A stretch of 64,000 nucleotides of DNA from Streptomyces cavernicola. Lineage in GTDB: Bacteria > Actinomycetota > Actinomycetes > Streptomycetales > Streptomycetaceae. Of the stretch, positions 8,247-17,624 are shown one piece after another (position 1 is the stretch's first letter; the number at the start of each line of letters is the position of its first letter). Below the pieces are notes generated by a model. It was not told where the DNA came from. It searched no databases and saw only the letters and a list, made by a program, of their open reading frames with translations. Position numbers and translations under genes: made by a program. The stretch spans positions 62,001-126,000 of the forward strand of contig NZ_JASCIQ010000004.1 in assembly GCF_029968035.1 (NCBI RefSeq), read 5' to 3'.

Positions 8247-9674
8247 ATGCTCTTGACATCGCTCGATCCCAGCTCTCCGAGCGCGGTCGACACCGCAGCG
8301 GCGATCGCCGTCGGCCCGGACAGCATGTCGCGGACGCAGGTGTACGAGACGGCAAGCGCGCTCGCCGTCTCCCTTCCCGGCACCGGCCCGGCCGCGGTCC
8401 ACGCGACGCCGACCCTGGAGACGGTCATCGCTGTCACCGCGTGCCTGCTCGCCGGGGTGACAGTGGTCCCGGTACCGCCCGACTCCGGCAGCGCCGAACT
8501 GCGGCACATCCTCACCGACGCCAAGGTCAACTACTGGGCAGGGGCGCCGCACCCCGGCTCCGACCTGCCTGCGATTCCCGTCGACCTCCGCGGTCGCGGC
8601 ACGGCGGCAGCCCTGACCGCACCGGCCGACGACGACCTCGCGATGATCATGTACACCTCGGGAACCACCGGTGCGCCCAAGGGAGTCAGACTCAGCCACC
8701 GCGCCCTTGGGGCCGGCATCGACGCCCTCGCCGACGCGTGGCAGTGGACCCCTGACGACACCGTGGTTCACGGCCTGCCCCTGTTTCACCTGCACGGCCT
8801 GGTGCTCGGCGTGCTCGGGTCACTGCGGATCGGTTCGAGGGTGGTGCATACCGAGAAGCCGCGCCCGGAGCGGTACGCCGCGGCGCGCGGCACGATGTAC
8901 TTCGCCGTACCCACCGTGTGGTCCCGCGTCGCCGCCGATGAGCCCTCGGCACGAGCGTTGCGCCGGGCGCGCCTGCTGGTTTCCGGGAGCGCTCCCCTCC
9001 CCACGCCGGTGTTCGACCGGCTCGCCGAACTCACCGGCAGCGCTCCCATCGAGCGCTACGGCATGAGCGAAACCATGATCACCCTCAGTACCCGCGCCGA
9101 CGGGCCGCGTATCCCGGGCTCGGTGGGACACCCCGTGCGCGGAGTGGAGACCCGACTGGTCGCCGAGTACGGACAACTCGTGCCGGACGACGGGGTGAGC
9201 ATCGGACGGCTGCAGGTCCGCGGCCCGATGCTGTTCGACGGCTACCTCGACCGGCCCGAGGCGACCGCGGCCGCGTGGACCGATGACGGCTGGTTCGTCA
9301 CCGGCGACGTCGCCACTCGGGACGCCGCCGGATTTCACCGCATCGTCGGACGCGAATCGGTCGACCTGATCAAGTCCGGCGGCTACCGCATCGGCGCCGG
9401 CGAGGTCGAAACCGCGCTGCTCGCCCATCCGTCGGTGCGGGAGGCCGCGATCGTCGGACAGGCCGACCCGGATCTCGGGCAACGCGTAGTCGCCTATGTC
9501 GTCGCCGAAGACCCCGACCGGTCGGCGCTCGCCGGCACGCTGATCTCCTGGGTGGCCGAGACCCTGTCCCACCACAAGCGCCCGCGCGAGGTCGTCTTCC
9601 TCGACGAACTCCCGCGCAACGCCATGGGCAAGGTGCAGAAGCAACAGCTGCAGCAGCTGTCACCCAGGCCGTGA
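8247..9674 (+). CDS. matB: MatB-like malonyl-CoA synthetase
   Basis: 475 residues from ATG 8247, close to the usual MatB length. The adenylate-forming motifs are complete: MYTSGTTGAPKGV, GLPLFHLHGLVLGVLG, ERYGMSETM, GRESVDLIKSGGYRIGAGE and the C-terminal NAMGKVQK with the catalytic Lys. GLPLFH-HGLVLG and DLIKSGGY-IGAGE are the MatB pattern, which ligates malonate or methylmalonate to CoA with ATP giving AMP and pyrophosphate. The start lies 22 bp after the crotonase stop. An upstream in-frame start at 8088 would overlap that gene and is unlikely. Exact diacid preference cannot be told. Confidence 0.8.
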   Translation: MLLTSLDPSSPSAVDTAAAIAVGPDSMSRTQVYETASALAVSLPGTGPAAVHATPTLETVIAVTACLLAGVTVVPVPPDSGSAELRHILTDAKVNYWAGAPHPGSDLPAIPVDLRGRGTAAALTAPADDDLAMIMYTSGTTGAPKGVRLSHRALGAGIDALADAWQWTPDDTVVHGLPLFHLHGLVLGVLGSLRIGSRVVHTEKPRPERYAAARGTMYFAVPTVWSRVAADEPSARALRRARLLVSGSAPLPTPVFDRLAELTGSAPIERYGMSETMITLSTRADGPRIPGSVGHPVRGVETRLVAEYGQLVPDDGVSIGRLQVRGPMLFDGYLDRPEATAAAWTDDGWFVTGDVATRDAAGFHRIVGRESVDLIKSGGYRIGAGEVETALLAHPSVREAAIVGQADPDLGQRVVAYVVAEDPDRSALAGTLISWVAETLSHHKRPREVVFLDELPRNAMGKVQKQQLQQLSPRP

Positions 9675-9724
9675 CGCTGCGCGCGCGGTCAACTGGGCCG
9701 CGCCGCACGACCGTTGCCGCTTTT

Positions 9725-9756
<32 letters not shown>

Positions 9757-9889
9757 ACATGAGTCTCCTTGTTCGCCGGAGCCCTGGCGTCCCAGTGCCG
9801 TGCCGGTAAACCCTCGGGCCGGGCAGGGCAACTCATGAGTCATGGCGCCCCGTGGTGGGCGCCTCGTCGTACGGCTGAAAGGTTGTGCT

Positions 9890-12800
9890 GTGGACGTAGC
9901 GCATGCTCTGCAATCACCGGACGATGGCGGGGCCGACCGACGGACGCGGCCCTTCCCGGTCTCCCGCCGCGGGTTCCTGGCAGGTGCCGGGGCTGCGGTG
10001 GCGATGACCTCGTTGGCCGGCCGGACTGCCGACGCGGCCGTGGCCCGCACCAGCGGCAGCGGCGAACTGCGGCTGGGCGCGGGCACCACGTTCGGGGCGA
10101 GACTCTCGCCCGACGGCCGGTGGATCGCCTTGGACCTTCTGGGCGTCCTGTGGGTGATGCCGGCGTCGGGCGGGCAGGCGCGGCGGCTGACCAGCGACCT
10201 GTTCGACATCGCCCAGCCCGACTGGTCCCCGGACAGCAGCCAGTTGGTCTTCCAGTCCTACCGGGACGGTGTCTTCAACCTCTGGACCGTACGGCCCGAC
10301 GGCAGCGGGCTGCGGCAGTTGACCACGGGGCCCTTCGACCACCGGGAGCCGCGTTGGTCGCCGGACGGGCGCACGATCGTCTTCTCGGGCGACGCCTCGG
10401 GCAGCTACGCGATCTACACGTACGACGTCGGCGGCGGACGGGTCGACGTGCTCGCTGACGGTTACGGCGAGGAGTACGAGCCGGCGTGGTCGCCGGACGG
10501 CAACCGGGTGGCCTTCGTGGTGGCGAACACCCGCATCGACGTGGTGGACCGCACCACCGGCGGGCGCAGCACCCACATCACCGTGCCCGCGGGCCAGGTG
10601 ATCCACCAGCCGGAGTGGACCCCGGACGGAACGGACCTGGTCCACCATCTGACGTACGACGGCCGATGCGACCTCATGATCCGGAACACGCCGCTCGTGG
10701 ACGACGAGGAGACGTTCCCGTTCAGGGTGTCGTGGCTCGACCGTGAGCGTTTCCTCTACACCGCCAACGGCGAGATCCATGTGCGGTCGCTGGGCGGCGA
10801 AGGCACGAAGACCATCGGTTTCTCCGCCGCCGTCACCACCAGGAAGCCGACGTACACCAAGCGCCGGTCCGACTTCGAGAGCACGCGGCCGCGCCCGGTG
10901 CGTGGCATAGGAAGCCCGGTGCTGTCCCCCGACGGTGAGCAGGTCGCCTTCCGCGCCCTCAACGACATCTACGTCATGAAGATCGGCCGGGCACCGCAGG
11001 CGTTGACCCGGGACCACTGGTGGAAGTGCGACCCCGCCTGGTCGCCCGACGGGAAGCAGTTGGCGTACTCGACGGACCGGGGCGGGACTCTCGACATCTG
11101 GATCAGGAACCTCGACACGGGCCAGGACCGGCAACTGACCGACCTCGGGAGCAGGGCGGCGGTGTCGGCGGCGTGGTCTCCCAGCGGAAAGGAGCTCGCC
11201 TTCCTGGACCAGGACGGCGCGGTGTGGACCGTGGACGTGGCCAGCGGCGCCGTCCGCCGCGTCTTCACCGCGACGTTCGAGCCGGGAAAGCCCACCTGGT
11301 CCCCCGACGGCGAAACGATCGCCCTGGCCGCGGTGAAACCGTACTCGGCGAGGTTCCGTGAAGGGCTGAGCCAGATCCTGCTCATCAACCGGGCCACGGG
11401 GCAGGGCAGATACGTCGAAGCAGTGGCAGGCCGCTCGATCCAGACCCGGGGGGACGACGGACCGGTCTGGTCCCCCGACGGCACCCGGATGACGTTCGCG
11501 GTCGCGAGCGTCCTGTACACCGTGGACGTCGCCAAGGACGGAACGCCGACCGGTGAGCCCCGGCAGATCACCGACGAAGTGACCGACGCCCCGTCATGGA
11601 GCGGGGATTCGAAGAAACTCCTGTACCTCAACAACGGCAGGCTCCGCCTCGTATCGGCGAACGGCGGACGGCCTCGCACAGTCACCGTGCCGCTGACATG
11701 GACCGCCGTCCGGCCGCCGGCCCGTACGGTGGTCCACGCGGGCCGGATGTGGGACGGCGTCCGCCGAGAGATCCGCTGTGGCGTCGACATCGTCGTCGAA
11801 GGACACCGGATCACGGCCGTCGAACCGCATGCCGAGGGCCGGGCGGGCAAGCGCATCGACGCGCGCGACCGGCTGGTGATGCCCGGCCTCATCGACATGC
11901 ACCACCACCGGGAGATGCAGGGCTACGCCTACGGCGACCGGCAGGGACGACTCTGGCTCTCCCTGGGTGTGACGACCACGAGGTCCCCGGGAAGCCCCGC
12001 CTACCACATGGTCGAGGAACGCGAGGCCACCCGGTCCGGTGCCCGGATCGCGCCCAGGTACTTCGGAACGGGCGAAGCGGTCGACGGGCCGCGCATCTAC
12101 TACAACTTCATGCGCCCCACCTTCAGTGACGCACAGCTGAAGCTGGAGCTGGAGCACGCGGAGAGCCTGGAGTACGACCTCATGAAGTGCTACGTCCGCC
12201 TGCCGGTCGTGTGGCACAAGCGCGTTGCCGCCTTCGCGCAGGGCATCGGAATCCCCGTCACCTCGCACTACCACTACCCGGCCATGGCCTTCGGCGGTGA
12301 CGGGATGGAACACACGGGAGCGACGAACCGGTTCGGCTACTCGCGCACCGTGACCCCGCTCGGCACAGCCCACTCCGACGTCACGGACCTCTTCGTGGCA
12401 TCGGACATGGCCCGGACCCCGACCCTCTTCAACTCGACCACCCTCTACCGGGAGGACACGTCCCTGGTCGAGGACCGTCGGGTGCAGACGCTCAATCCGC
12501 CATGGCGGATGGCCGCCCTGCGGGAGAGCGCCGAAGCGGCGGGCCGGACCGACCAGCGAGCGCGCCGTGAGAACCTCGAGGCGCAGGTCCGGCAGGCACT
12601 CGAGATCTTCCGTCGAGGAGGCCGGGTCGTCCTCGGCACCGACGCCCCGATCGACCACGCGGCGGTCAGCCTGCACATGAACCTGCGGGCGATGGTCACG
12701 TACGGATTCACCCCGTACGAGGCACTGGTGACCGCGACGAGTCTGGCCGGCGAGACACTGGGCGATGACCTGGGCCGGATCGCACCCGGGATGTACGCCG

Positions 12801-13057
12801 ACCTCGCCGTCGTCGACGGTGATCCGCTCACCGACATCAAGGACGCCGCCAACGTCGAACAGGTGCTCGTGTCGGGGACCGCGCACACGGTCGATTCCCT
12901 GATGCAGCCGTTCTCGGCGATGTCCGCGGCGGGTTCGCGGAAGCCGGACGGCAACACCGTGCTGGCTCCCGTTCCCGACCATCCGGCCAACAAGAAATTC
13001 TGGTGGCACGGACACGAGTACGTCGAGAAGGCACAGCACGCGTGCTGCAGCGGGTGA
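9890..13057 (+). CDS. Tat-exported TolB-like beta-propeller / amidohydrolase
   Basis: 1055 residues from GTG 9890, which has AAAGG nine bases upstream; ATG 9842 in the same frame is the alternative. A twin-arginine signal (SRRGFL at about 25-30 followed by an Ala-rich core) precedes WD40-like PD40 propeller repeats to about residue 600. These are recognisable by repeated W-SPDG units. A C-terminal amidohydrolase follows, with DMHHH as metal site at about 670, HYHYP, GTDAPIDH and the closing LGRIAPGMYADLAVVDGDPL. The metal ligands are present, so it should be a secreted metal-dependent hydrolase acting on an unknown amide or ester. It stands alone, with a hairpin terminator behind it. Confidence 0.85.
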   Translation: MDVAHALQSPDDGGADRRTRPFPVSRRGFLAGAGAAVAMTSLAGRTADAAVARTSGSGELRLGAGTTFGARLSPDGRWIALDLLGVLWVMPASGGQARRLTSDLFDIAQPDWSPDSSQLVFQSYRDGVFNLWTVRPDGSGLRQLTTGPFDHREPRWSPDGRTIVFSGDASGSYAIYTYDVGGGRVDVLADGYGEEYEPAWSPDGNRVAFVVANTRIDVVDRTTGGRSTHITVPAGQVIHQPEWTPDGTDLVHHLTYDGRCDLMIRNTPLVDDEETFPFRVSWLDRERFLYTANGEIHVRSLGGEGTKTIGFSAAVTTRKPTYTKRRSDFESTRPRPVRGIGSPVLSPDGEQVAFRALNDIYVMKIGRAPQALTRDHWWKCDPAWSPDGKQLAYSTDRGGTLDIWIRNLDTGQDRQLTDLGSRAAVSAAWSPSGKELAFLDQDGAVWTVDVASGAVRRVFTATFEPGKPTWSPDGETIALAAVKPYSARFREGLSQILLINRATGQGRYVEAVAGRSIQTRGDDGPVWSPDGTRMTFAVASVLYTVDVAKDGTPTGEPRQITDEVTDAPSWSGDSKKLLYLNNGRLRLVSANGGRPRTVTVPLTWTAVRPPARTVVHAGRMWDGVRREIRCGVDIVVEGHRITAVEPHAEGRAGKRIDARDRLVMPGLIDMHHHREMQGYAYGDRQGRLWLSLGVTTTRSPGSPAYHMVEEREATRSGARIAPRYFGTGEAVDGPRIYYNFMRPTFSDAQLKLELEHAESLEYDLMKCYVRLPVVWHKRVAAFAQGIGIPVTSHYHYPAMAFGGDGMEHTGATNRFGYSRTVTPLGTAHSDVTDLFVASDMARTPTLFNSTTLYREDTSLVEDRRVQTLNPPWRMAALRESAEAAGRTDQRARRENLEAQVRQALEIFRRGGRVVLGTDAPIDHAAVSLHMNLRAMVTYGFTPYEALVTATSLAGETLGDDLGRIAPGMYADLAVVDGDPLTDIKDAANVEQVLVSGTAHTVDSLMQPFSAMSAAGSRKPDGNTVLAPVPDHPANKKFWWHGHEYVEKAQHACCSG

Positions 13058-13123
13058 GGACCGCTGAAGCACGTCCGGCAGGACACCGCGAGGCGAACCC
13101 TCAGAGCCGCTGCCGCTGAGGGA

Positions 13124-13151
13124 CCTGGGCAAGGGGAGGACTTTGCCCAGG
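13124..13151 (+). terminator. Hairpin terminator after the amidohydrolase
   Basis: CCTGGGCAA at 13124-13132 pairs with TTGCCCAGG at 13143-13151 across a 10-base loop. A smaller CCTCAG/CTGAGG stem lies just upstream. Position and GC-rich stem suggest a factor-independent terminator. Confidence 0.55.
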
Positions 13152-13284
13152 CGCCAGCGGGCCGGGAGGCACCGGTGGATCGCTGATGGGCGGCAACTCG
13201 CCCACGTCGTATGCCTACCGTCCCCCTCCCGGCCTGGACAGCTCGGTCAACTCATCGACTCCGCATGTGCGGTCGGTCCGGCCG

Positions 13285-13630
13285 CTACTCGAAACGGCCC
13301 GCGAGCAGAGCGCCGTACCCGCTTGGGCGGGCGGGGATGTCCAGAGTGCGCAGCAAGTGCCAGAGCAGGGCCTGGTTACTTGTCACGACGGGGAGACCGA
13401 GCCGGTCTTCGATGTGCTGTATCTGGTCGGCGATGCGAATGCCCGCGCAGCTCAGGAGCACGCCGTCGATCGTCGACGGGTCGAGCGAGGAGGCGAGGTC
13501 GAGCCATTTGCCGGGCTCGATCAGGGCCTGCTCCTTCGGTGTCGCACACGGTATGCCCCGGTGGGTGACGACCTCGATGCCCTGCTCCTTGAGGAACTGC
13601 TCCTCCGCCTCGGCCTTCGTGCGCAACGTG
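13285..13630 (-). pseudogene. C-terminal fragment of a maleate isomerase / Asp-Glu racemase superfamily gene
   Basis: About 115 residues ending at 13285 match the C-terminal half of the maleate cis-trans isomerase/arylmalonate decarboxylase superfamily. GVLLSCAGIRIADQIQHIE holds the second active-site Cys region, and GLPVVTSNQALLWHLLRTL is the family's closing helix. The N-terminal half with the first catalytic Cys is absent. The homology stops near 13627, exactly where a hydrolase fragment begins on the other strand. The gene was therefore truncated by a rearrangement and cannot be active. Confidence 0.65.
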
Positions 13631-14348
13631 CCCGCCCTGGCCGAGCACTTCGAGCTGCACGCTCTCGACATGCTGGGTCACGGCTACACCGACAACCCGG
13701 GCGGGGATCTGCGCATCCCGCGCTACGTGCGGCACGTACTCGACTACCTCGACAGCAGCGGCATCGAGCGGGCCCACTTCATCGGCGAGTCCCTCGGCGG
13801 CTGGGTGGCCGGCCGGCTCGCCGCGGACCACCCCGACCGGGTCGGACGGCTCGTCCTCGTCACCCCGGGCGGCACCGTGGCCAACCCCGAGGTCATGGAC
13901 CGTATCCGCACCAACACCAAGGCTGCGGTCACCAGCGACGACCGCGACCTCACCCGCCGGCGCCTCGAACTGCTCATGCACGCCCCGGAGAACGTCTCCG
14001 AGGAACTCGTCGACGTGCGTCACGCCATCTACCACCGGCCCGAGTTCGTCCTACCACCGGCCCGAGTTCGTCGCCGGAATCGACGAACTGCTGTGCCTGC
14101 AGAGGATGGAGAACCGGACCGAGGACCTCCTCAGCCCCGAGCAGATGGCACGGATCACCGCGCCGACCCAGATCGTCTGGGGCGCGCAGAACCCCTTCGG
14201 CGACGTGCCGGAGGCGCACCGGATGCAGCAGTCGATCCCCGGCTCGGCTCTGGAGATCTTCCCCGAGTGCGGCCACTGGCCCCAGCACGAGCACGCGGAC
14301 CGGTTCAACAAGCTCGCGCTGGAGTTCCTGGGCCGGGACCGGGCATGA
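13620..14348 (+). pseudogene. Alpha/beta hydrolase, N-truncated and frameshifted
   Basis: The frame enters at about 13627 (VRNVPALAEHFELHALDMLG) without a start of its own. It carries the nucleophile elbow GESLGGWVAGRLAADHPDR and runs to YHRPEF at about 14045. A 22-bp tandem duplication at 14029-14072 then shifts the frame. The correct continuation (AGIDELLCLQRMEN ... GHWPQHEHADRFNKLALEFL) ends at 14348. Sequence style is that of C-C bond (meta-cleavage product) hydrolases. The HGxxH-like N-terminus is lost and the usual acid position reads WGAQNPFGD. It is clearly non-functional. Confidence 0.75.
14029..14072 (+). repeat. 22-bp perfect tandem duplication breaking the hydrolase
   Basis: The unit starts CTACCACCGG and ends GAGTTCGTC. 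It occurs at 14029-14050 and again at 14051-14072 without a mismatch. Removing one copy restores an uninterrupted hydrolase frame, so the duplication is recent and inactivating. Confidence 0.9.
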
Positions 14349-15005
14349 CCGCCCCCGCCGCAGCGGCTTGAGCCGGACTGGATACCGGGCTGCGGGCCGC
14401 AGCCGCGCCACCGGGAGCGAACGGGCCTGCTGGAGAAGGTCGTTGAGGCGCTCACGCGGCCGCGGCCGCTGATCGAGGGTGCAGGCGTGGCCGGTGATCC
14501 GATCGAATGCGGTCGGCCCGGCTGGGCGGACAGCCGCGGTCGGGTGCGGCGGAGTACGACCCGGATCGGTGGACGCCGGCCGACGTGCTGCGTGGGCAGC
14601 GGGAGCAGGAAGCCGTCCCGCTGGTCGCCGAGCCTGCCGCGATCACTACCTGGCAGGGATTCGAAGCGCTCGCCACTACTCCCCCACCGGCCCCGTCGGC
14701 GGCGGGTCCTCCTACGTGCTGGGCTGCCAGGCCGCCGGGCCGGACGCGCCCGCCGAAGGCGAGACGCTACAACTCGGCCGGGCTGGCCGAGTTGTGCGCG
14801 CGATGGTGGGACTGGGCGATCCGGCCCACAGTGCCGACGTGGTCGGCCCGTGGCGAAGCGGGCGCGGACGGCCTGCCGCAGCAGTGCCCCTTGGACGGCT
14901 GCTGCTGCGGCACCGGCCGGCAGCGTGCAGGCTGTCCCGCATCGCCGCCGGTCGTCGGCGGTCCGGAAACGGTCACTTCGGATGCGCGCCCGTGGGTTTG
15001 GGCGC
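14349..15005. other. Non-coding or decayed interval
   Basis: No intact gene. The plus strand shows short stretches that look like former protein, such as EYDPDRWTPADVLRGQREQE near 14550 and LAELCARWWDWA near 14800, in different frames. This suggests relics of one or two genes that I cannot identify. Confidence 0.4.
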
Positions 15006-16991
15006 TCAGTCACCGACCCGTCGGTCACCAGGAGGCCGGAAGACGGGGTGGTGCGGGTGCGCGGCAGCGGGGGGCGATGTCGGCGTCTGCCCCGGAGGTT
15101 CCATGCGGGAAACCGTCTCGGTGGACACCAGGTCATGGAATCGGTGATCGGCGATGCGCGCGATCTCCGCGACGGCGAAGTGGCGTTCCTGTGCGGGAGT
15201 GTTGTGCAGACGTTGCGAACCTGTCGCCAGCACTGCCTGGAGGTGTGGCTGCTCGCGCAGGCACATGACCAGCGGGAAGCCGAAGCGTTCTCGGTAGGCG
15301 TGGGTGAGTGCCGCGAGTTGCTCCGTATCCCGCTGGGCCAGCTGGGTCAGACCCGGCGTCGAGTGGTCGCGCAGGGACATGTCGTCCCCGTCCCCGGAGG
15401 CGGACGTCGGCCCTCCCAGGTCGGGGTAGCACGCCAGCAGCCGGTGCAGATCTTCCTCGCTGGAGTCGAAGAAGGCCTCCTGAAGGGCTGCCCGCAGCTC
15501 GTTCGCATCGGTGAACGGTCGCCGGCTGTACGCGCGATCGACGGCCTCGGTCGGGCCTTGGTACAGGGAAGCGAAGGTTGTGGTGAACTCCTCGGCGGTC
15601 ATGGTGTTGACGTGTTCCAGCCGGAGCCGTTCTGCGTGCGGCGGTGCTTGGCCGGTGGTCCTGCGTCGACGGCCGAGATGGTGGAAGAGCAGGTTCAAGG
15701 CGATGGCGGTGAGGGCTCCCAGGGTGATTCCGCTGCCGACGAAGATCTGTGCCCAGTCCGGTACGGCTTCTTTGACCTGCGGCACGGCGGTGACGTACAT
15801 GGCGACCCCGATGCTGGCGGCGACGATCACCGAGTTGCGGTGATCGCCGAAGTCGACCCGGGACAGGATCTGGAACCCGACCACGGAGACCATGGCGAAC
15901 ATGGCCAGGGAGGCGCCGCCGAGCACGGGGTTCGGGATGGCTGTGACGGCGGCCGCGAACTTCGGCACCAGGCCGAGCAGGATCATGAAGACTCCGGCGG
16001 CGCTGATCACCCAGCGGCTGCGCACCCTGGTGAGGCGTACCAGGCCCACGTTCTCACTGAAGCAGGTGTAGGGGAACGAGTTCAGGGTGCCGCCGACCGC
16101 CACCGAGAGGCCGTCCGCTCGCATCGCGCGGGCGAGGTCGTCGCCCCGGATCGGCCGGTCGACGATCTCCGAGACGGCGAACACCGCGCCGGTGGTCTCG
16201 ATGGCGGTGATCAGCATGACCACCATCATCGTGATGACCGCGCCGACCGAGAACTGTGGGATGCCGAAGTGGAACGGGGTCGACAATCCCAGCCAGGAGG
16301 CGGCCGCGACGTCGTGGAAGTCGGTGTCTCCCAGCGCCCAGGCCACGGTGGTGCCGAGGGCGAGGCCGAGTAGTACCCCGACCGTGGACAGGAATCCGCG
16401 CGACACCTTGTGCACGAGGACGATGACGGCAAGGGTGCCGAGCGCATAGGCCATGTTCCGGGCGCTGCCCGGCTGGAAGGAAGGGCCGTCGCCCCCCGCC
16501 GCGCTCGCCGCGGCCACCGGAAGCAGTGCCAGGCCGATGATGGTGATCACCGATCCCGTCACAACCGGCGGGAAGAACCGCACGACGCGACTGAACAGGG
16601 GTGCGATGGCGAACGTGATCAGACCGCAGACGATGACGGCTCCGTAGACCGTCCGAAGGCCCTGTGTGCCACCGCCCGCACCCAGACCGATGGCGATCAT
16701 CGGGGACACCGCGACGAATGCCACTCCTTGGAGCAGAGGCAGCCGTACGCCCACCTTCCAGAAGCCGACCGACTGGATGATGGAGGCGATCCCGCAGGTC
16801 AGCAGGGCGGCGTTGATGAGGTGGACGAGCTGCCCGTTGGTCAGGCCGAGTGCCGATGCCACGAGGATCGGGATGACGATCGCCCCACCGGCGAAGAACG
16901 CCAGCACGTGCTGGAATCCGTAGACCGCGAGCTTTCCCGCCGGGAGCGTCTCGTCCACCGGGTGGCGGCGGGTCCGGCCACCGCCGCTCAT
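15006..16991 (-). CDS. NCS2 purine permease fused to an OHCU-decarboxylase-like domain
   Basis: 661 residues from ATG 16991, whose ATGA overlaps the stop of the upstream gene. Residues 1 to about 450 are a xanthine/urate-type permease of the NCS2 family with some 12-14 membrane segments and the family motif SVVGFQILSRVDF. Residues about 462-625 resemble 2-oxo-4-hydroxy-4-carboxy-5-ureidoimidazoline decarboxylase (TMTAEEFTTTFASLY, AYRERFGFPLVMCLRE, AVAEIARIADHRFHDLV). The usual active-site His of A-H-P is Tyr here (CYPDLGG, about 522), and the S-x-x-E-Q motif reads SLRDH. The catalytic Arg region is kept. The fusion links purine import to urate breakdown. Whether the enzyme half is active is uncertain. 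Confidence 0.85.
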   Translation of the reverse strand: MSGGGRTRRHPVDETLPAGKLAVYGFQHVLAFFAGGAIVIPILVASALGLTNGQLVHLINAALLTCGIASIIQSVGFWKVGVRLPLLQGVAFVAVSPMIAIGLGAGGGTQGLRTVYGAVIVCGLITFAIAPLFSRVVRFFPPVVTGSVITIIGLALLPVAAASAAGGDGPSFQPGSARNMAYALGTLAVIVLVHKVSRGFLSTVGVLLGLALGTTVAWALGDTDFHDVAAASWLGLSTPFHFGIPQFSVGAVITMMVVMLITAIETTGAVFAVSEIVDRPIRGDDLARAMRADGLSVAVGGTLNSFPYTCFSENVGLVRLTRVRSRWVISAAGVFMILLGLVPKFAAAVTAIPNPVLGGASLAMFAMVSVVGFQILSRVDFGDHRNSVIVAASIGVAMYVTAVPQVKEAVPDWAQIFVGSGITLGALTAIALNLLFHHLGRRRRTTGQAPPHAERLRLEHVNTMTAEEFTTTFASLYQGPTEAVDRAYSRRPFTDANELRAALQEAFFDSSEEDLHRLLACYPDLGGPTSASGDGDDMSLRDHSTPGLTQLAQRDTEQLAALTHAYRERFGFPLVMCLREQPHLQAVLATGSQRLHNTPAQERHFAVAEIARIADHRFHDLVSTETVSRMEPPGQTPTSPPAAAHPHHPVFRPPGDRRVGD

Positions 16992-17614
16992 GACGGAAGT
17001 CCGGCGGCGGTGGGGAAGATGCCGGACATCAGGGGGAAGCCCGGCACACGCTTGACGCGGTCGCACCAGCGCCGGACGGCAGGGTAGTCCAGCCGGGAGA
17101 CGCCCCCTTCCTCGCAGAGGGCGACGTCACCGAAGCAGGCGATGTCGGCGAGGGTGAACCCGCCGGCGAGGAAGTCCTCGTGCTGTTGCTCCTGGAACCA
17201 CAGGTGCCGGTCCATGACGCGCAGCAACCGGTGTGCCTCCTGCTGGGCCGGCAGCAGGTCCAGTGGGTCACCGAAGGATTCGTGCCGGCGGGCCGCTCCG
17301 GCGCAGGCGGTGAGAGCGCGGGCGAAGGCCAGCCAGTCCAGGATGGCGGCGAACTTGGCCGGCTCGTCGTGAGGCAGGAGCCGCTCGTCGTGGTCGTAGA
17401 TCCGGGCCAGGTACAGCAGGGCCGATGAGGCGTCGTGCAGCACGGCCGGGGGGTCGGCGCGGTCGTCCGCGAGGACCAGGGCCGGGCGGCCGCTGTCGGT
17501 GTCGGTGTCGTACTCCTCCAGGGCCACGGAACGGAAGTCCAAGCCGAGGACACCCAGCAGCGCGCGCACCTGATGGCACTCGGCGGACGTCTCGTCGTCG
17601 TAGAGAGTGATCAT
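16988..17614 (-). CDS. GST-fold protein, NdmE-like partner
   Basis: 208 residues with a thioredoxin-fold N-domain (MITLYDDETSAECHQVRALL) and an all-helical C-domain (GGFTLADIACFGDVAL, then YPAVRRWCDRVKRVPGF), the standard glutathione S-transferase layout. Actinobacteria normally use mycothiol rather than glutathione, so a classical GST role is doubtful. It lies between the Rieske-reductase (10 bp gap with an AGGAG site) and the permease (4-bp overlap). In Pseudomonas the N7-demethylase NdmC needs a GST-like protein, NdmE, to assemble with the reductase NdmD. The same job is inferred here from gene order. Confidence 0.78.
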   Translation of the reverse strand: MITLYDDETSAECHQVRALLGVLGLDFRSVALEEYDTDTDSGRPALVLADDRADPPAVLHDASSALLYLARIYDHDERLLPHDEPAKFAAILDWLAFARALTACAGAARRHESFGDPLDLLPAQQEAHRLLRVMDRHLWFQEQQHEDFLAGGFTLADIACFGDVALCEEGGVSRLDYPAVRRWCDRVKRVPGFPLMSGIFPTAAGLPS

Positions 17615-17624
17615 GGGCAGCTCC

